Source of the DNA: Candidatus Buchananbacteria bacterium RIFCSPLOWO2_02_FULL_46_11b
GTDB taxonomy: Bacteria; Patescibacteriota; Patescibacteriia; Buchananbacterales; UBA6539
Reading direction: 5' to 3'
Assembly: GCA_001817615.1 (NCBI GenBank)
Contig: MHIR01000037.1
Coordinates: forward strand, 9,848-15,409
Length of the DNA stretch: 5,562 nt
Each line of letters begins with the position of its first letter. Within the stretch, counting starts at the first letter, position 1. The notes beneath the pieces were generated by a model. The model was not told the DNA's origin, searched no databases, and worked only from the letters and a program-made list of their open reading frames with translations. Positions 1 to 5,051 of the stretch are shown one piece after another. The translations under genes were made by a program, and so were the position numbers.

Positions 1-131
1 GCGGTCAGCCAGCAATTACCCAAAGCTTTCAGCCCGTATTGGCCGAAATTGATTTCCGCGCCGGCCGTCGCCTTGCCTTTCAAGACGCCTTTCTGCCATT
101 TGCGATGTTTTATCTTTCTCGGTGAGAGCAT
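1..131 (-). CDS. rplP: Large-subunit ribosomal protein L16 (uL16), 5' part only
   Basis: Ribosomal protein L16 belongs to the large subunit, near the A-site tRNA elbow and the peptidyl-transferase centre. Only the first 43 codons are present; the gene runs off the left edge of the window. The readable N-terminus begins MLSPRKIKHRKWQKG and continues through GKATAGAEINFGQYGLKAL to NCWLT. This matches the L16 start pattern (MLxPKRxKYRKxxKGRxxG, then a FGxYGLQAL-like stretch before the W-[IL]-T motif). The ATG at 129-131 lies 5 nt after the rpsC stop codon, so the two are very likely co-transcribed and perhaps translationally coupled. Upstream of the ATG there is only a weak purine run (AAAGA about 5 nt away), not a clear Shine-Dalgarno. 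The identification is firm for a fragment; the C-terminal half cannot be judged. Confidence 0.93.
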   Translation of the reverse strand, partial: MLSPRKIKHRKWQKGVLKGKATAGAEINFGQYGLKALGNCWLT

Positions 132-136
132 AGTCT

Positions 137-796
137 TTATTCTTTAATGATATTTTCTTTCTTTTTAAAAATTTCGCCTTTGTAAATCCAAACCTTAATG
201 CCTAAAACGCCGTAAGTCGTTTGGGCCGCGCCTCGGGCATAGTCAATATCCGCCCTTAAAGTATGCAGGGGCAATTTGCCGGAACTTAAAGTTTCCGTGC
301 GGGCGATCTCCGCCCCGTTTAAGCGGCCGGAAACCGTGATTTTGACGCCCTTGGCGCCGGCTTTTTCCACCCGGCCGATTGCCTGCTTCATCACTCGCCG
401 AAAAGGCATTCTTTTTTCCAAATCAGCCGCGATTGACTGAACAATCAGGTCGGCGCAAAGATTCGGCTGGTCGATTTCTTTGATATTGACATTCAAGCTG
501 CTTTTGGGATCTAAAAAATTCTTCTTGATTTTCTTTTTCAGTTCTTCTATGCCCTGGCCGCCGCGGCCGATAATCACCCCGGGCTTGGCCGAATAAATAA
601 TAACCGTGGTCGCCGCCGGCGTTCTTTCAATTTCAATCTGGGCGATGGCGGCGTCCTTCAATTCCTTTTTTAAAAATTTCCTGATTAAAATATCCTGCCG
701 CAAAAATTTGGCGTAATCCTTCCGGGCAAACCATTTGGAATTCCAGGTATAAAGCTCGCCGAGGCGAAATATTTTTGGATGCACTTTATGTCCCAC
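137..796 (-). CDS. rpsC: Small-subunit ribosomal protein S3 (uS3)
   Basis: S3 sits in the head of the small subunit at the mRNA entry tunnel. In well-studied bacteria it contributes, with S4 and S5, to unwinding structured mRNA. The 219-residue product is close to the usual bacterial length. It starts MGHKVHP, the typical S3 N-terminus. A type II KH domain is visible with VIIGRGGQGIEEL at residues 74-86 (GxxG loop GRGG at 77-80). The C-terminal S3 domain shows the basic patch RRVMKQAIGR (133-142) and the family signature GRLNGAEIARTE (157-168). The start codon is GTG (794-796); it is chosen because the family N-terminus begins exactly there and no ATG precedes it in frame. The gene follows rplV by 24 nt of AT-rich sequence with no Shine-Dalgarno motif and precedes rplP by 5 nt. 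The stop is TAA. Confidence 0.98.
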   Translation of the reverse strand: MGHKVHPKIFRLGELYTWNSKWFARKDYAKFLRQDILIRKFLKKELKDAAIAQIEIERTPAATTVIIYSAKPGVIIGRGGQGIEELKKKIKKNFLDPKSSLNVNIKEIDQPNLCADLIVQSIAADLEKRMPFRRVMKQAIGRVEKAGAKGVKITVSGRLNGAEIARTETLSSGKLPLHTLRADIDYARGAAQTTYGVLGIKVWIYKGEIFKKKENIIKE

Positions 797-820
797 AAAT
801 TTAGAATTATTATTTATTAA

Positions 821-1477
821 TTAACCGGTCTTGCGCTGGAAAAAACCCTTAAGAAAGCCCCGGCTCTTCTCTTTTTTGCCCGCTTCACCCGCAAAGCGAG
901 GCGAGCCAGTATCGCTCTTGGCTTGGGAAGTGATTTTTAACGGCTCTTTTTTTATTTCATCGGGCTTGACGATTTTGGCGCCCGGCGCTTTGACTTCCTT
1001 GATTTCTGCGATTTTAATCTTCGCGCCCGGCGGCACGCCCAAAACCAATTCAATGTGGCTGGTCCCTTTGCGAATCGCCGCGGCCCGGCCGTGCGCCCGC
1101 GGCCGGAAACGTTTAATCACCGGCCCGGCGTTGACCAGGAATTTTTTTATGAATAAATCGTCTTTGTCAATTTGAAAATTATGTTCGGCGTTGGCCAGGG
1201 CCGAATTGATCAATTTGGCGACGGGCAAAACCGAAGACTTCCGGGTAAAGCGCAATAAATCCAAAGCGGCCAGGGCGGTTAAACCTTTAAGCTGATTAAT
1301 TACCAATCGGACTTTTTTCGGCGAAATATGGACAAACCTGGCGCTCGCCCAAACTTCGGTTATGGCTTTTTTCTTTTTGGCCGAGCCGGCTTTTTGTTCC
1401 TGGTTTACCGAAGTTTCCGCCTTCTTTTTCTTTTCAACCGCTGGCTTTGGCTTTAATTGTTTATTATCTTTTTCCAT
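821..1477 (-). CDS. rplV: Large-subunit ribosomal protein L22 (uL22) with long N- and C-terminal extensions
   Basis: L22 binds 23S rRNA domains and sends a beta-hairpin into the nascent-peptide exit tunnel. The protein is 218 residues, about twice the usual ~110. The conserved core runs from about residue 42 (VWASARFVHISPKKVRLVIN) to about 147 and includes the signature RFRPRAHGRAAAIRKGTSHI at 123-142. Before it is a lysine-rich, low-complexity extension of about 40 residues with KKKK runs. After it is a tail of about 70 residues rich in K, E, P and G. Within the tail, residues 191-200 (GSPRFAGEAG) differ in composition from their surroundings and are encoded by a hairpin-forming GC-rich element (see 879-900). 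The frame is open to a TAA 24 nt before rpsC, so the tail does not look like a frameshift. Both extensions should lie on the ribosome surface; any function for them is unknown. No Shine-Dalgarno is seen before the ATG, which abuts a duplicated 16-mer. Confidence 0.96.
   Translation of the reverse strand: MEKDNKQLKPKPAVEKKKKAETSVNQEQKAGSAKKKKAITEVWASARFVHISPKKVRLVINQLKGLTALAALDLLRFTRKSSVLPVAKLINSALANAEHNFQIDKDDLFIKKFLVNAGPVIKRFRPRAHGRAAAIRKGTSHIELVLGVPPGAKIKIAEIKEVKAPGAKIVKPDEIKKEPLKITSQAKSDTGSPRFAGEAGKKEKSRGFLKGFFQRKTG
879..900 (-). repeat. Hairpin-forming GC-rich element inside the rplV 3' end
   Basis: In the mRNA sense this reads CTCGCTTT, a 6-nt loop GCGGGT, then GAAGCGGG. The two arms can pair over 8 bp, including two G-U pairs. 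It lies inside codons 193-200 of rplV and stays in frame, encoding part of GSPRFAGEAG in an otherwise lysine/glutamate-rich tail. The compositional break and the palindromic form suggest a small dispersed repeat inserted in the coding sequence. That it is repeated elsewhere in the genome is inference; only one copy is visible here. Confidence 0.4.
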
Positions 1478-1509
1478 ACTAATTCACTATTTTACTAATT
1501 CACTATTTT
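1478..1509. repeat. Perfect tandem duplication of a 16-mer in the rplV-rpsS junction
   Basis: Two identical copies of ACTAATTCACTATTTT (plus strand) stand head to tail at 1478-1493 and 1494-1509, followed by a further ACT. They fill the whole 30-nt gap between rpsS and rplV. The second copy overlaps two bases of the rpsS TAA stop, and the first copy touches the rplV ATG. The core TTCACTA resembles the CTCACTAC units in the next junction (1906-1930), which suggests related repeat material at the two ends of rpsS. Confidence 0.85.
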
Positions 1510-1846
1510 ACTTTTTCTCCGCCGCTTCCTGGGCTTTTTCCCTTTCGGCGGAAGCTTTATCCGCCTCGGCTTTAGCTTCTTCTTTGGCAATCTTGCCGCC
1601 GTGCGAAACAAACTTGCGGGTCAAAGAAAATTCACCCAGGCGATGGCCGACCATATTTTCCATAATTAAAACCGGAACATGAATTCGGCCGTTATGGACG
1701 CCGATAGTCTTGCCGACCATTTCCGGCGTAATCGTGCAGGCCCGGTCCCAAACTTTAATTATCGTCTTGTCGCCCGGCTTAAGATTTTTTATTTTCTTAA
1801 GCAGTTTTTCATTGACGTATGGCCCTTTTTTCAAACTTCTTGACAT
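1508..1846 (-). CDS. rpsS: Small-subunit ribosomal protein S19 (uS19) with a C-terminal charged helix
   Basis: S19 lies in the head of the small subunit, pairs with S13 and approaches the A-site tRNA. The product begins MSRSLKKGPYV, as in nearly all bacterial S19 proteins. It carries IKVWDRACTITPEMVGKTIG around residues 30-49, HNGR at 51-54, and the family signature ENMVGHRLGEFSLTRKF at 63-79. The conserved protein ends near residue 90, so the total of 112 residues leaves a tail of about 22-25 residues. That tail is made almost entirely of A, K and E (KAEADKASAEREKAQEAAEKK) and looks like a solvent-exposed helix. The gene lies 30 nt upstream of rplV and 91 nt downstream of rplB. The sequence before the ATG is repeat DNA without a Shine-Dalgarno. 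The stop is TAA. Confidence 0.98.
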   Translation of the reverse strand: MSRSLKKGPYVNEKLLKKIKNLKPGDKTIIKVWDRACTITPEMVGKTIGVHNGRIHVPVLIMENMVGHRLGEFSLTRKFVSHGGKIAKEEAKAEADKASAEREKAQEAAEKK

Positions 1847-1937
1847 ATGAGTGAGTAGTGAGTAGTGAGTAGTGAGTAGTGAGTAGTGAATGCGGGATTA
1901 AGGCCCTACTCACTACAACCTGCTCACTACTTACTAT
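1847..1937. repeat. GAGTAGT heptamer array with inverted copies, rpsS-rplB junction
   Basis: Five perfect tandem copies of GAGTAGT occupy 1853-1887, preceded by a partial copy. After a short unrelated stretch (about 1888-1905), complementary copies appear: CTACTCACTAC at 1906-1916 and CTCACTAC at 1923-1930. The right part can pair with several registers of the array, so the transcript could form a stem of about 11 bp with sliding registers. The block fills the entire gap between the rplB stop and the rpsS ATG, which lies directly against it. Confidence 0.9.
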
Positions 1938-2783
1938 CTATTTTTGCCTTTTATTCTTGCGGCGGCTAATAATAAATTTATCGGAATATTTATTCTTCTT
2001 TCTGGTTAAAACGCCCAGGGCCAGCTTGCCCCAAATCGTTTTCGGCGCTTTCAGGCCGATCGGATTATGGCCTTCGCCGCCGCCGTGGGGATGGTCAACC
2101 GGATTCATCGCTTTGCCGCGCACGGTGGGTCTCACGCCCAAATGGCGCATCCGGCCGGCTTTGCCGATTCTAATATGCCTGGCGTCGGGATTGGAAACCT
2201 GGCCGATCGTGGCTAAGGATTTTTTGGAAATCAGCCTGACTTCGGATGACGGCAGTTTAATATTGGCCCAGTCGCCTTCCACCGCCATTAATTTGGCCGC
2301 CGAGCCCGCGGTTCTGACTAATTGGGCGCCCTTGCCCGGCTCAATTTCAATTTCATAGACTAGCGAACCCAGGGGCAAAAATTCCAAAGGCATGCGGTTG
2401 CCGGCTTTATATTCCACTTGCTTTCTTGAAGAAATTATTGAATCGCCGATCTTTAAGCCGATTGGCGCGATAATATAAGATTTTTCGCCGTCCTGATACT
2501 GGATTAAAGCAATTCTGGCCCGGCGATTGGGGTCATATTCAATGGCTAAAACCGCGGCCGGCGCGTCAAACTTATACCGCTTATAATCAATTATCCGGTA
2601 ATATTGTTTGGCGCCCCCGCCCTGATGGCGGACCGTGATTTTGCCCGAAGCATTGCGGCCGCCGGTTTTCTTTTTAATCCAGATTAAATTCTTCTCCGGG
2701 CGCTTGACGGTGATATCTTCAAAAGTATCAACCGAGGTTTGGCGGCGAGCGGGACTGGTTGGTTTGTAGATCTTAATCGGCAT
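1938..2783 (-). CDS. rplB: Large-subunit ribosomal protein L2 (uL2)
   Basis: L2 is a primary 23S rRNA-binding protein needed for subunit association and for the peptidyl-transferase centre. The 281-residue product has near-standard length. It begins MPIKIYKPTSPARR and has the RNA-binding OB-fold segment GGRNASGKITVRHQGGGAKQ at residues 41-60, then IDYKR and IEYDPNRRARIALI. The second, SH3-like domain contains GRMRHLGVRPTVRGKAMN at 210-227. The signature NPVDHPHGGGEGHNPIG spans 227-243, with H231 at the position of the histidine implicated in peptidyl-transferase activity in E. coli. The C-terminus is the usual basic tail (SRRKNKRQK). There is no unusual extension. The stop is TAG. Both flanks are heptamer-repeat junctions (91 nt before rpsS, 81 nt after rplW), and no Shine-Dalgarno is visible before the ATG. 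Confidence 0.99.
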   Translation of the reverse strand: MPIKIYKPTSPARRQTSVDTFEDITVKRPEKNLIWIKKKTGGRNASGKITVRHQGGGAKQYYRIIDYKRYKFDAPAAVLAIEYDPNRRARIALIQYQDGEKSYIIAPIGLKIGDSIISSRKQVEYKAGNRMPLEFLPLGSLVYEIEIEPGKGAQLVRTAGSAAKLMAVEGDWANIKLPSSEVRLISKKSLATIGQVSNPDARHIRIGKAGRMRHLGVRPTVRGKAMNPVDHPHGGGEGHNPIGLKAPKTIWGKLALGVLTRKKNKYSDKFIISRRKNKRQK

Positions 2784-2864
2784 AGTTTAGCTTTTAGCTT
2801 TTAGCTTTTAGCTTATAGCTTTTAGATAATTTCTAATAGCTATAAGCTAAAGGCTATCAGCTGA
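2784..2864. repeat. TTTAGCT heptamer array with inverted copies, rplB-rplW junction
   Basis: Four perfect tandem copies of TTTAGCT occupy 2786-2813, followed by the variants TATAGCT (2814-2820) and TTTAGAT (2821-2827). After about 10 nt, inverted heptamers follow in the same 7-bp phase: AGCTATA (2838-2844), AGCTAAA (2845-2851), GGCTATC (2852-2858) and AGCTGAC (2859-2865). The two halves can form a long AT-rich stem-loop in the transcript. The block fills the gap between the rplW stop and the rplB ATG. Confidence 0.9.
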
Positions 2865-3305
2865 CTAGACTCCTTCATAAACTTCAATTTTATCTCCGGC
2901 TTTTAAAGTGACAATGGCTTTTTTCCAGGCTTTAGTTTTTCCCTGACGGCGGCCATAACGCACATTCTTGCCGGGAAAATTGCAAATATTTATTTTGACC
3001 GGATCAACGCGATAAATTGAACGAATCGCTTTTTTAACTTCAATTTTATTCATTTGGGAATTGACGGAAAAAATATACTTGTTTTGCGCGGCCAGATTGG
3101 TTCCCTTCTCCGTAATCAAAGGCTTTAACAAAACCCGAAAAGCGATTTGACTTTTTCCTTTAATTTCCCTGGACTTATCTTCCTTTTTTTCTTCCACCCG
3201 GGCATCTTCTTTTCCCGCGGGCTTTATCGCCTTATCTTCTTTTTGCGGCTTTTTGTCCTTTTTTTCTTCCGGCTTTTTAATTTTGAATTTGTCAAAAAAT
3301 CCCAT
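2865..3305 (-). CDS. rplW: Large-subunit ribosomal protein L23 (uL23) with a lysine-rich N-terminal extension
   Basis: L23 sits at the polypeptide tunnel exit and in other bacteria is the docking site for trigger factor and the signal recognition particle. The protein is 146 residues against a usual ~95-100. The conserved core starts around residue 56 and shows VLLKPLITEK (58-67), KYIFSVNSQMNKIEVKKAI (76-94) and the C-terminal YGRRQGKTKAWKKAIVTLK (117-135). The first ~50 residues are a highly charged linker of K, E and D, headed by MGFFDKFKIKK, which could form a short amphipathic segment. No internal methionine precedes the core, and the ATG lies 3 nt after the rplD stop, so the long form is the natural reading. 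Whether the extension binds chaperones or the membrane is speculation. The stop is TAG, 81 nt before rplB. Confidence 0.96.
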   Translation of the reverse strand: MGFFDKFKIKKPEEKKDKKPQKEDKAIKPAGKEDARVEEKKEDKSREIKGKSQIAFRVLLKPLITEKGTNLAAQNKYIFSVNSQMNKIEVKKAIRSIYRVDPVKINICNFPGKNVRYGRRQGKTKAWKKAIVTLKAGDKIEVYEGV

Positions 3306-3308
3306 AGA

Positions 3309-4010
3309 TTATTTTAAAAAAGTTTTTTCAATTTTGGCCAGCGAATCAATTGGCATTAATAAATATTTATGTCCCAAAACGGCTAAAACATTAAGGCTGT
3401 CGGCTTGGATTATTCCCAAAGACTCAAGATTGCGGCCGGCGCGGTATAATTTTTCTTCTTTTTGCGGCAAAACCAATAAAACGCTCTTCCGCTTTTTGGG
3501 CGCCTTGGCCTTTTTGGCTTGCGCGCTTTCGGTTTTTTTGGCCAGTTTGTTTTTCTTCTCGCGCAATTTCAAATTTAACAGAATTTGGAAAAATTTCTTG
3601 GTTTTGGCTTCGGCCAGCTCCAGATTGTCAACCAAAATTATTCTTTCATTTTTCGCCTTATCCGACAGGCACATTAACAAGGCTTTGCGCTTGGCTTTTT
3701 TATTGATCTTTAAGGAAAAATTCCTTTCGTTGGTCGGCCCGAAAGTGATGCCGCCGCCGCGCCACAAAGGCGAGCGGATTGAACCGTGCCGGGCCCGGCC
3801 TGTGCCTTTTTGGCGCCAGGGCTTTTTACCGCCGCCCCTTACTTCGCCTTTATTTTTGGTGTGCGCCAAAACCTGGCGGCGATTGGCCTGCTGGGCGACC
3901 ACGGCCTGCTGAATCAATTCGGGTTTGGCCTTGATGCCAAAAATCGCCGGATTTAATTCCAAATCCTTGATTTTTTCGCCGGCTTGATTGTAGACGGTGG
4001 TCTTAGGCAT
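3309..4010 (-). CDS. rplD: Large-subunit ribosomal protein L4 (uL4) with a basic insert
   Basis: L4 binds 23S rRNA domain I and extends a loop to the exit-tunnel constriction. In E. coli it also represses its own operon. The product is 233 residues, somewhat longer than the usual ~205. It starts MPKTTVYNQAGEK and carries the tunnel-loop motif from GGGKKPWRQKGTGRARHG (59-76) through SIRSPLWRGGGITFGP (77-92), all typical of the family. The globular domain continues with AKRKALLMCLSDK (106-118) and IILVDNLEL (124-132) and ends with SLNVLAVLGHKYLLMP (205-220). A lysine/alanine-rich low-complexity insert at roughly 150-176 (KLAKKTESAQAKKAKAPKKRK) explains the extra length. The ATG is 40 nt after the rplC stop, next to an AT-rich inverted repeat. 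There is no Shine-Dalgarno. The TAA stop is 3 nt before rplW. Confidence 0.97.
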   Translation of the reverse strand: MPKTTVYNQAGEKIKDLELNPAIFGIKAKPELIQQAVVAQQANRRQVLAHTKNKGEVRGGGKKPWRQKGTGRARHGSIRSPLWRGGGITFGPTNERNFSLKINKKAKRKALLMCLSDKAKNERIILVDNLELAEAKTKKFFQILLNLKLREKKNKLAKKTESAQAKKAKAPKKRKSVLLVLPQKEEKLYRAGRNLESLGIIQADSLNVLAVLGHKYLLMPIDSLAKIEKTFLK

Positions 4011-4023
4011 GGCAGTTCATTAA

Positions 4024-4079
4024 AACATAAAAACATAAAAACAATCTTATTTAATGATTTGTTTTTATGTTTTCATGTT
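4024..4079. repeat. AT-rich inverted repeat spanning the rplC 3' end and the rplC-rplD gap
   Basis: The arms at 4024-4046 and 4056-4079 are complementary except for one mismatch and one extra base, separated by a 9-nt loop. Each arm contains a tandem 8-mer (ACATAAAA repeated, on the plus strand in the left arm). In the transcript this would be an AT-rich stem of about 22 bp whose 5' arm lies in the last codons of rplC. The rplC TAA lies in the loop, and the 3' arm ends 13 nt before the rplD ATG. No T-run follows, so it does not look like a simple terminator. Confidence 0.8.
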
Positions 4080-4782
4080 CTAGTGTTTTTTTATCATCGT
4101 TAAGCATCGATTCTTCAGCTTTTTCCGCCGTCATCGCCGGCGCTTCGGTTTCAATCACGATCTCGCCATCGCCGGCCAGCAATAAAAGATTGTTTCTGGC
4201 GCCGGGTAAAGCGCCCTTGACGAATATTTCATTGTTTTCGGGATTTATTTCCACCACTTCCAAATTCAAGACTGTCACCTGGCTGTCGCCCATCTGGCCG
4301 GGCATGCGCCGGCCTTTTAAAACATGCTGGTTACCGCCCGCCCCGATGGAACCAGGCATCCTTAACTGGTCTTTATGGCCGTGGGTGGCCGGACTGCCGT
4401 GAAAACCATGGCGCCGAACCACACCCTGAAAACCCTTGCCTTTGGACAGGCCAGTGACTTTCACCATATCGCCTGATTGAAAAACCTGGCTGGTAATCTT
4501 GCTGCCTAAAGCCAGTTTGGCGGCTTCCGCTTCGGGAATTCTAAATTCTCTTAAATATCTAAAGTTGCCCAGCTTTTTTAAATGGCCGGTTTGCGGCTTA
4601 TTTATATTCTTGCTTTTTTTTAAGCCAAAACCCAGCTGAACCGCCGAATAACCGTCGTTTTTTTCCGTCTTTATCTGAACAACCACGCAAGGCCCGGCTA
4701 TGACTTTAGTCACGGGAATAACCGCGCCGTCCGGGGCGAATTTCTGGGTCATCTCCATTTTTTTCGCTAAAATAAACTTCAT
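4051..4782 (-). CDS. rplC: Large-subunit ribosomal protein L3 (uL3) with a C-terminal tail
   Basis: L3 binds the 3' domain of 23S rRNA and helps initiate large-subunit assembly; a long loop reaches the peptidyl-transferase centre. The product is 243 residues (usual bacterial length about 205-215). It begins MKFILAKKMEMTQ, the typical L3 start. The central signature spans residues 118-141, from FQGVVRRHGFHGSPATHG to KDQLR, followed by MPGSIGAGGNQHVLKGRRMPGQMG (142-165), the loop near the active centre. After the last conserved segment (ALPGARNNLLLL, 191-202) there is an acidic tail of about 35 residues. The final ~10 codons are encoded by one arm of an inverted repeat. The ATG follows a 274-nt gap after rpsJ and has no Shine-Dalgarno within range. 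A possible separate promoter lies in that gap. The stop is TAA. Confidence 0.98.
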   Translation of the reverse strand: MKFILAKKMEMTQKFAPDGAVIPVTKVIAGPCVVVQIKTEKNDGYSAVQLGFGLKKSKNINKPQTGHLKKLGNFRYLREFRIPEAEAAKLALGSKITSQVFQSGDMVKVTGLSKGKGFQGVVRRHGFHGSPATHGHKDQLRMPGSIGAGGNQHVLKGRRMPGQMGDSQVTVLNLEVVEINPENNEIFVKGALPGARNNLLLLAGDGEIVIETEAPAMTAEKAEESMLNDDKKTLEHENIKTNH

Positions 4783-4809
4783 ATTTTTAGCTTATAGGAA
4801 TTTTTACCT

Positions 4810-4837
4810 ACTTCCTGCAAGCTGCAAGCTGCTTCCT
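4810..4837. repeat. GCAAGCT heptamer pair upstream of rplC
   Basis: Two perfect copies of GCAAGCT (4817-4823 and 4824-4830) are framed in the same 7-bp phase by ACTTCCT (4810-4816) and GCTTCCT (4831-4837). The AAGCT core is shared with the CTACAAG(CT) array at the other end of the same gap and resembles the AGCTAAA units near rplB. Confidence 0.75.
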
Positions 4838-4845
4838 AGATAAAT

Positions 4846-4884
4846 AAAAATCTGCCTCAAAAAGCCAGATAAAAAGCGGCTGGC
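4846..4884 (-). promoter_or_regulatory. Two mutually exclusive hairpins with T-runs, attenuator-like
   Basis: In the mRNA sense, GCCAG (plus-strand positions 4880-4884) can pair with CTGGC (4864-4868), followed immediately by TTTTT (4859-4863). The overlapping ATCTG (4866-4870) can instead pair with CAGAT (4850-4854), followed by TTTT (4846-4849). The two stems share bases and cannot form together. Both are short (5 bp), so terminator strength is doubtful. Their position about 70 nt upstream of the rplC start would suit attenuation of the downstream ribosomal genes, for example by a ribosomal protein, but this is unproven. Confidence 0.3.
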
Positions 4885-4940
4885 GAATTGTTCGGCTTAA
4901 TTTTGGAAATTTTTCTAATCTCCTTTAATAATCGCTTGAA

Positions 4941-4946
4941 ATTATA
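4941..4946 (-). promoter_or_regulatory. Perfect TATAAT hexamer ahead of rplC
   Basis: A consensus -10 hexamer TATAAT stands on the minus strand about 135 nt upstream of the rplC start. No good -35 hexamer is present at 16-18 nt, so it is a weaker promoter candidate than the spaced pair at 4970-4998. Confidence 0.25.
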
Positions 4947-4969
4947 GAGGTTTTCCCTGGGGATCTTTC

Positions 4970-4998
4970 TCTATATTTCCAAAGACTATATATTTCAA
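4970..4998 (-). promoter_or_regulatory. Possible internal promoter (TTGAAA-17-TATAGA) ahead of rplC
   Basis: On the minus strand, TTGAAA (4993-4998) is separated by exactly 17 nt from TATAGA (4970-4975). The match to the bacterial housekeeping sigma consensus is 5 of 6 for the -35 and 4 of 6 for the -10. It lies about 190 nt upstream of the rplC ATG. The surrounding DNA is AT-rich, so a chance match is possible. Confidence 0.35.
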
Positions 4999-5007
4999 AC
5001 TATTGCA

Positions 5008-5051
5008 GGGAGTAGTCTATAGCCTACAAGCTACAAGCTACTCCCTACAAG
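5008..5051. repeat. CTACAAG heptamer array with an inverted arm, downstream of rpsJ
   Basis: Heptamers in one 7-bp phase read CTACAAG (5024-5030), CTACAAG (5031-5037), CTACTCC (5038-5044) and CTACAAG (5045-5051). GGGAGTAG at 5008-5015 is the exact complement of CTACTCCC at 5038-5045, giving an 8-bp stem enclosing the array. The block ends 5 nt before the rpsJ stop codon. Confidence 0.85.

Noticed and set aside
821..1040. Frameshift creating the long L22 tail
   Set aside because: The frame stays open with the same K/E/P-rich character up to a stop 24 nt before rpsC, and no L22 core sequence is missing.
831..1175. Open frame on the plus strand opposite rplV
   Set aside because: It lies wholly over the conserved rplV coding sequence, shows no recognisable family and is best explained as an antisense shadow.
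1362..1682. Open frame on the plus strand across rplV and rpsS
   Set aside because: Its phenylalanine- and serine-rich product is the antisense of lysine-rich coding sequence, with no independent support.
1853..1930. Heptamer arrays as a CRISPR array
   Set aside because: The units are 7 bp and contiguous, with no unique spacers of 25-40 nt between repeats.
1879..2358. Open frame on the plus strand starting in the GAGTAGT array
   Set aside because: It runs through repeat DNA and then opposite the most conserved part of rplB; no family resemblance.
3253..3912. 219-codon open frame on the plus strand opposite rplW and rplD
   Set aside because: Length alone is not evidence here; both opposite genes are certain and the hydrophobic look comes from antisense lysine codons.
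4067..4402. Open frame on the plus strand opposite rplC
   Set aside because: Antisense shadow of a certain L3 gene.
4918..4926. Strong Shine-Dalgarno-like AAAGGAGAT on the minus strand in the rpsJ-rplC gap
   Set aside because: No ATG, GTG or TTG follows within about 35 nt, so it does not mark a small gene.
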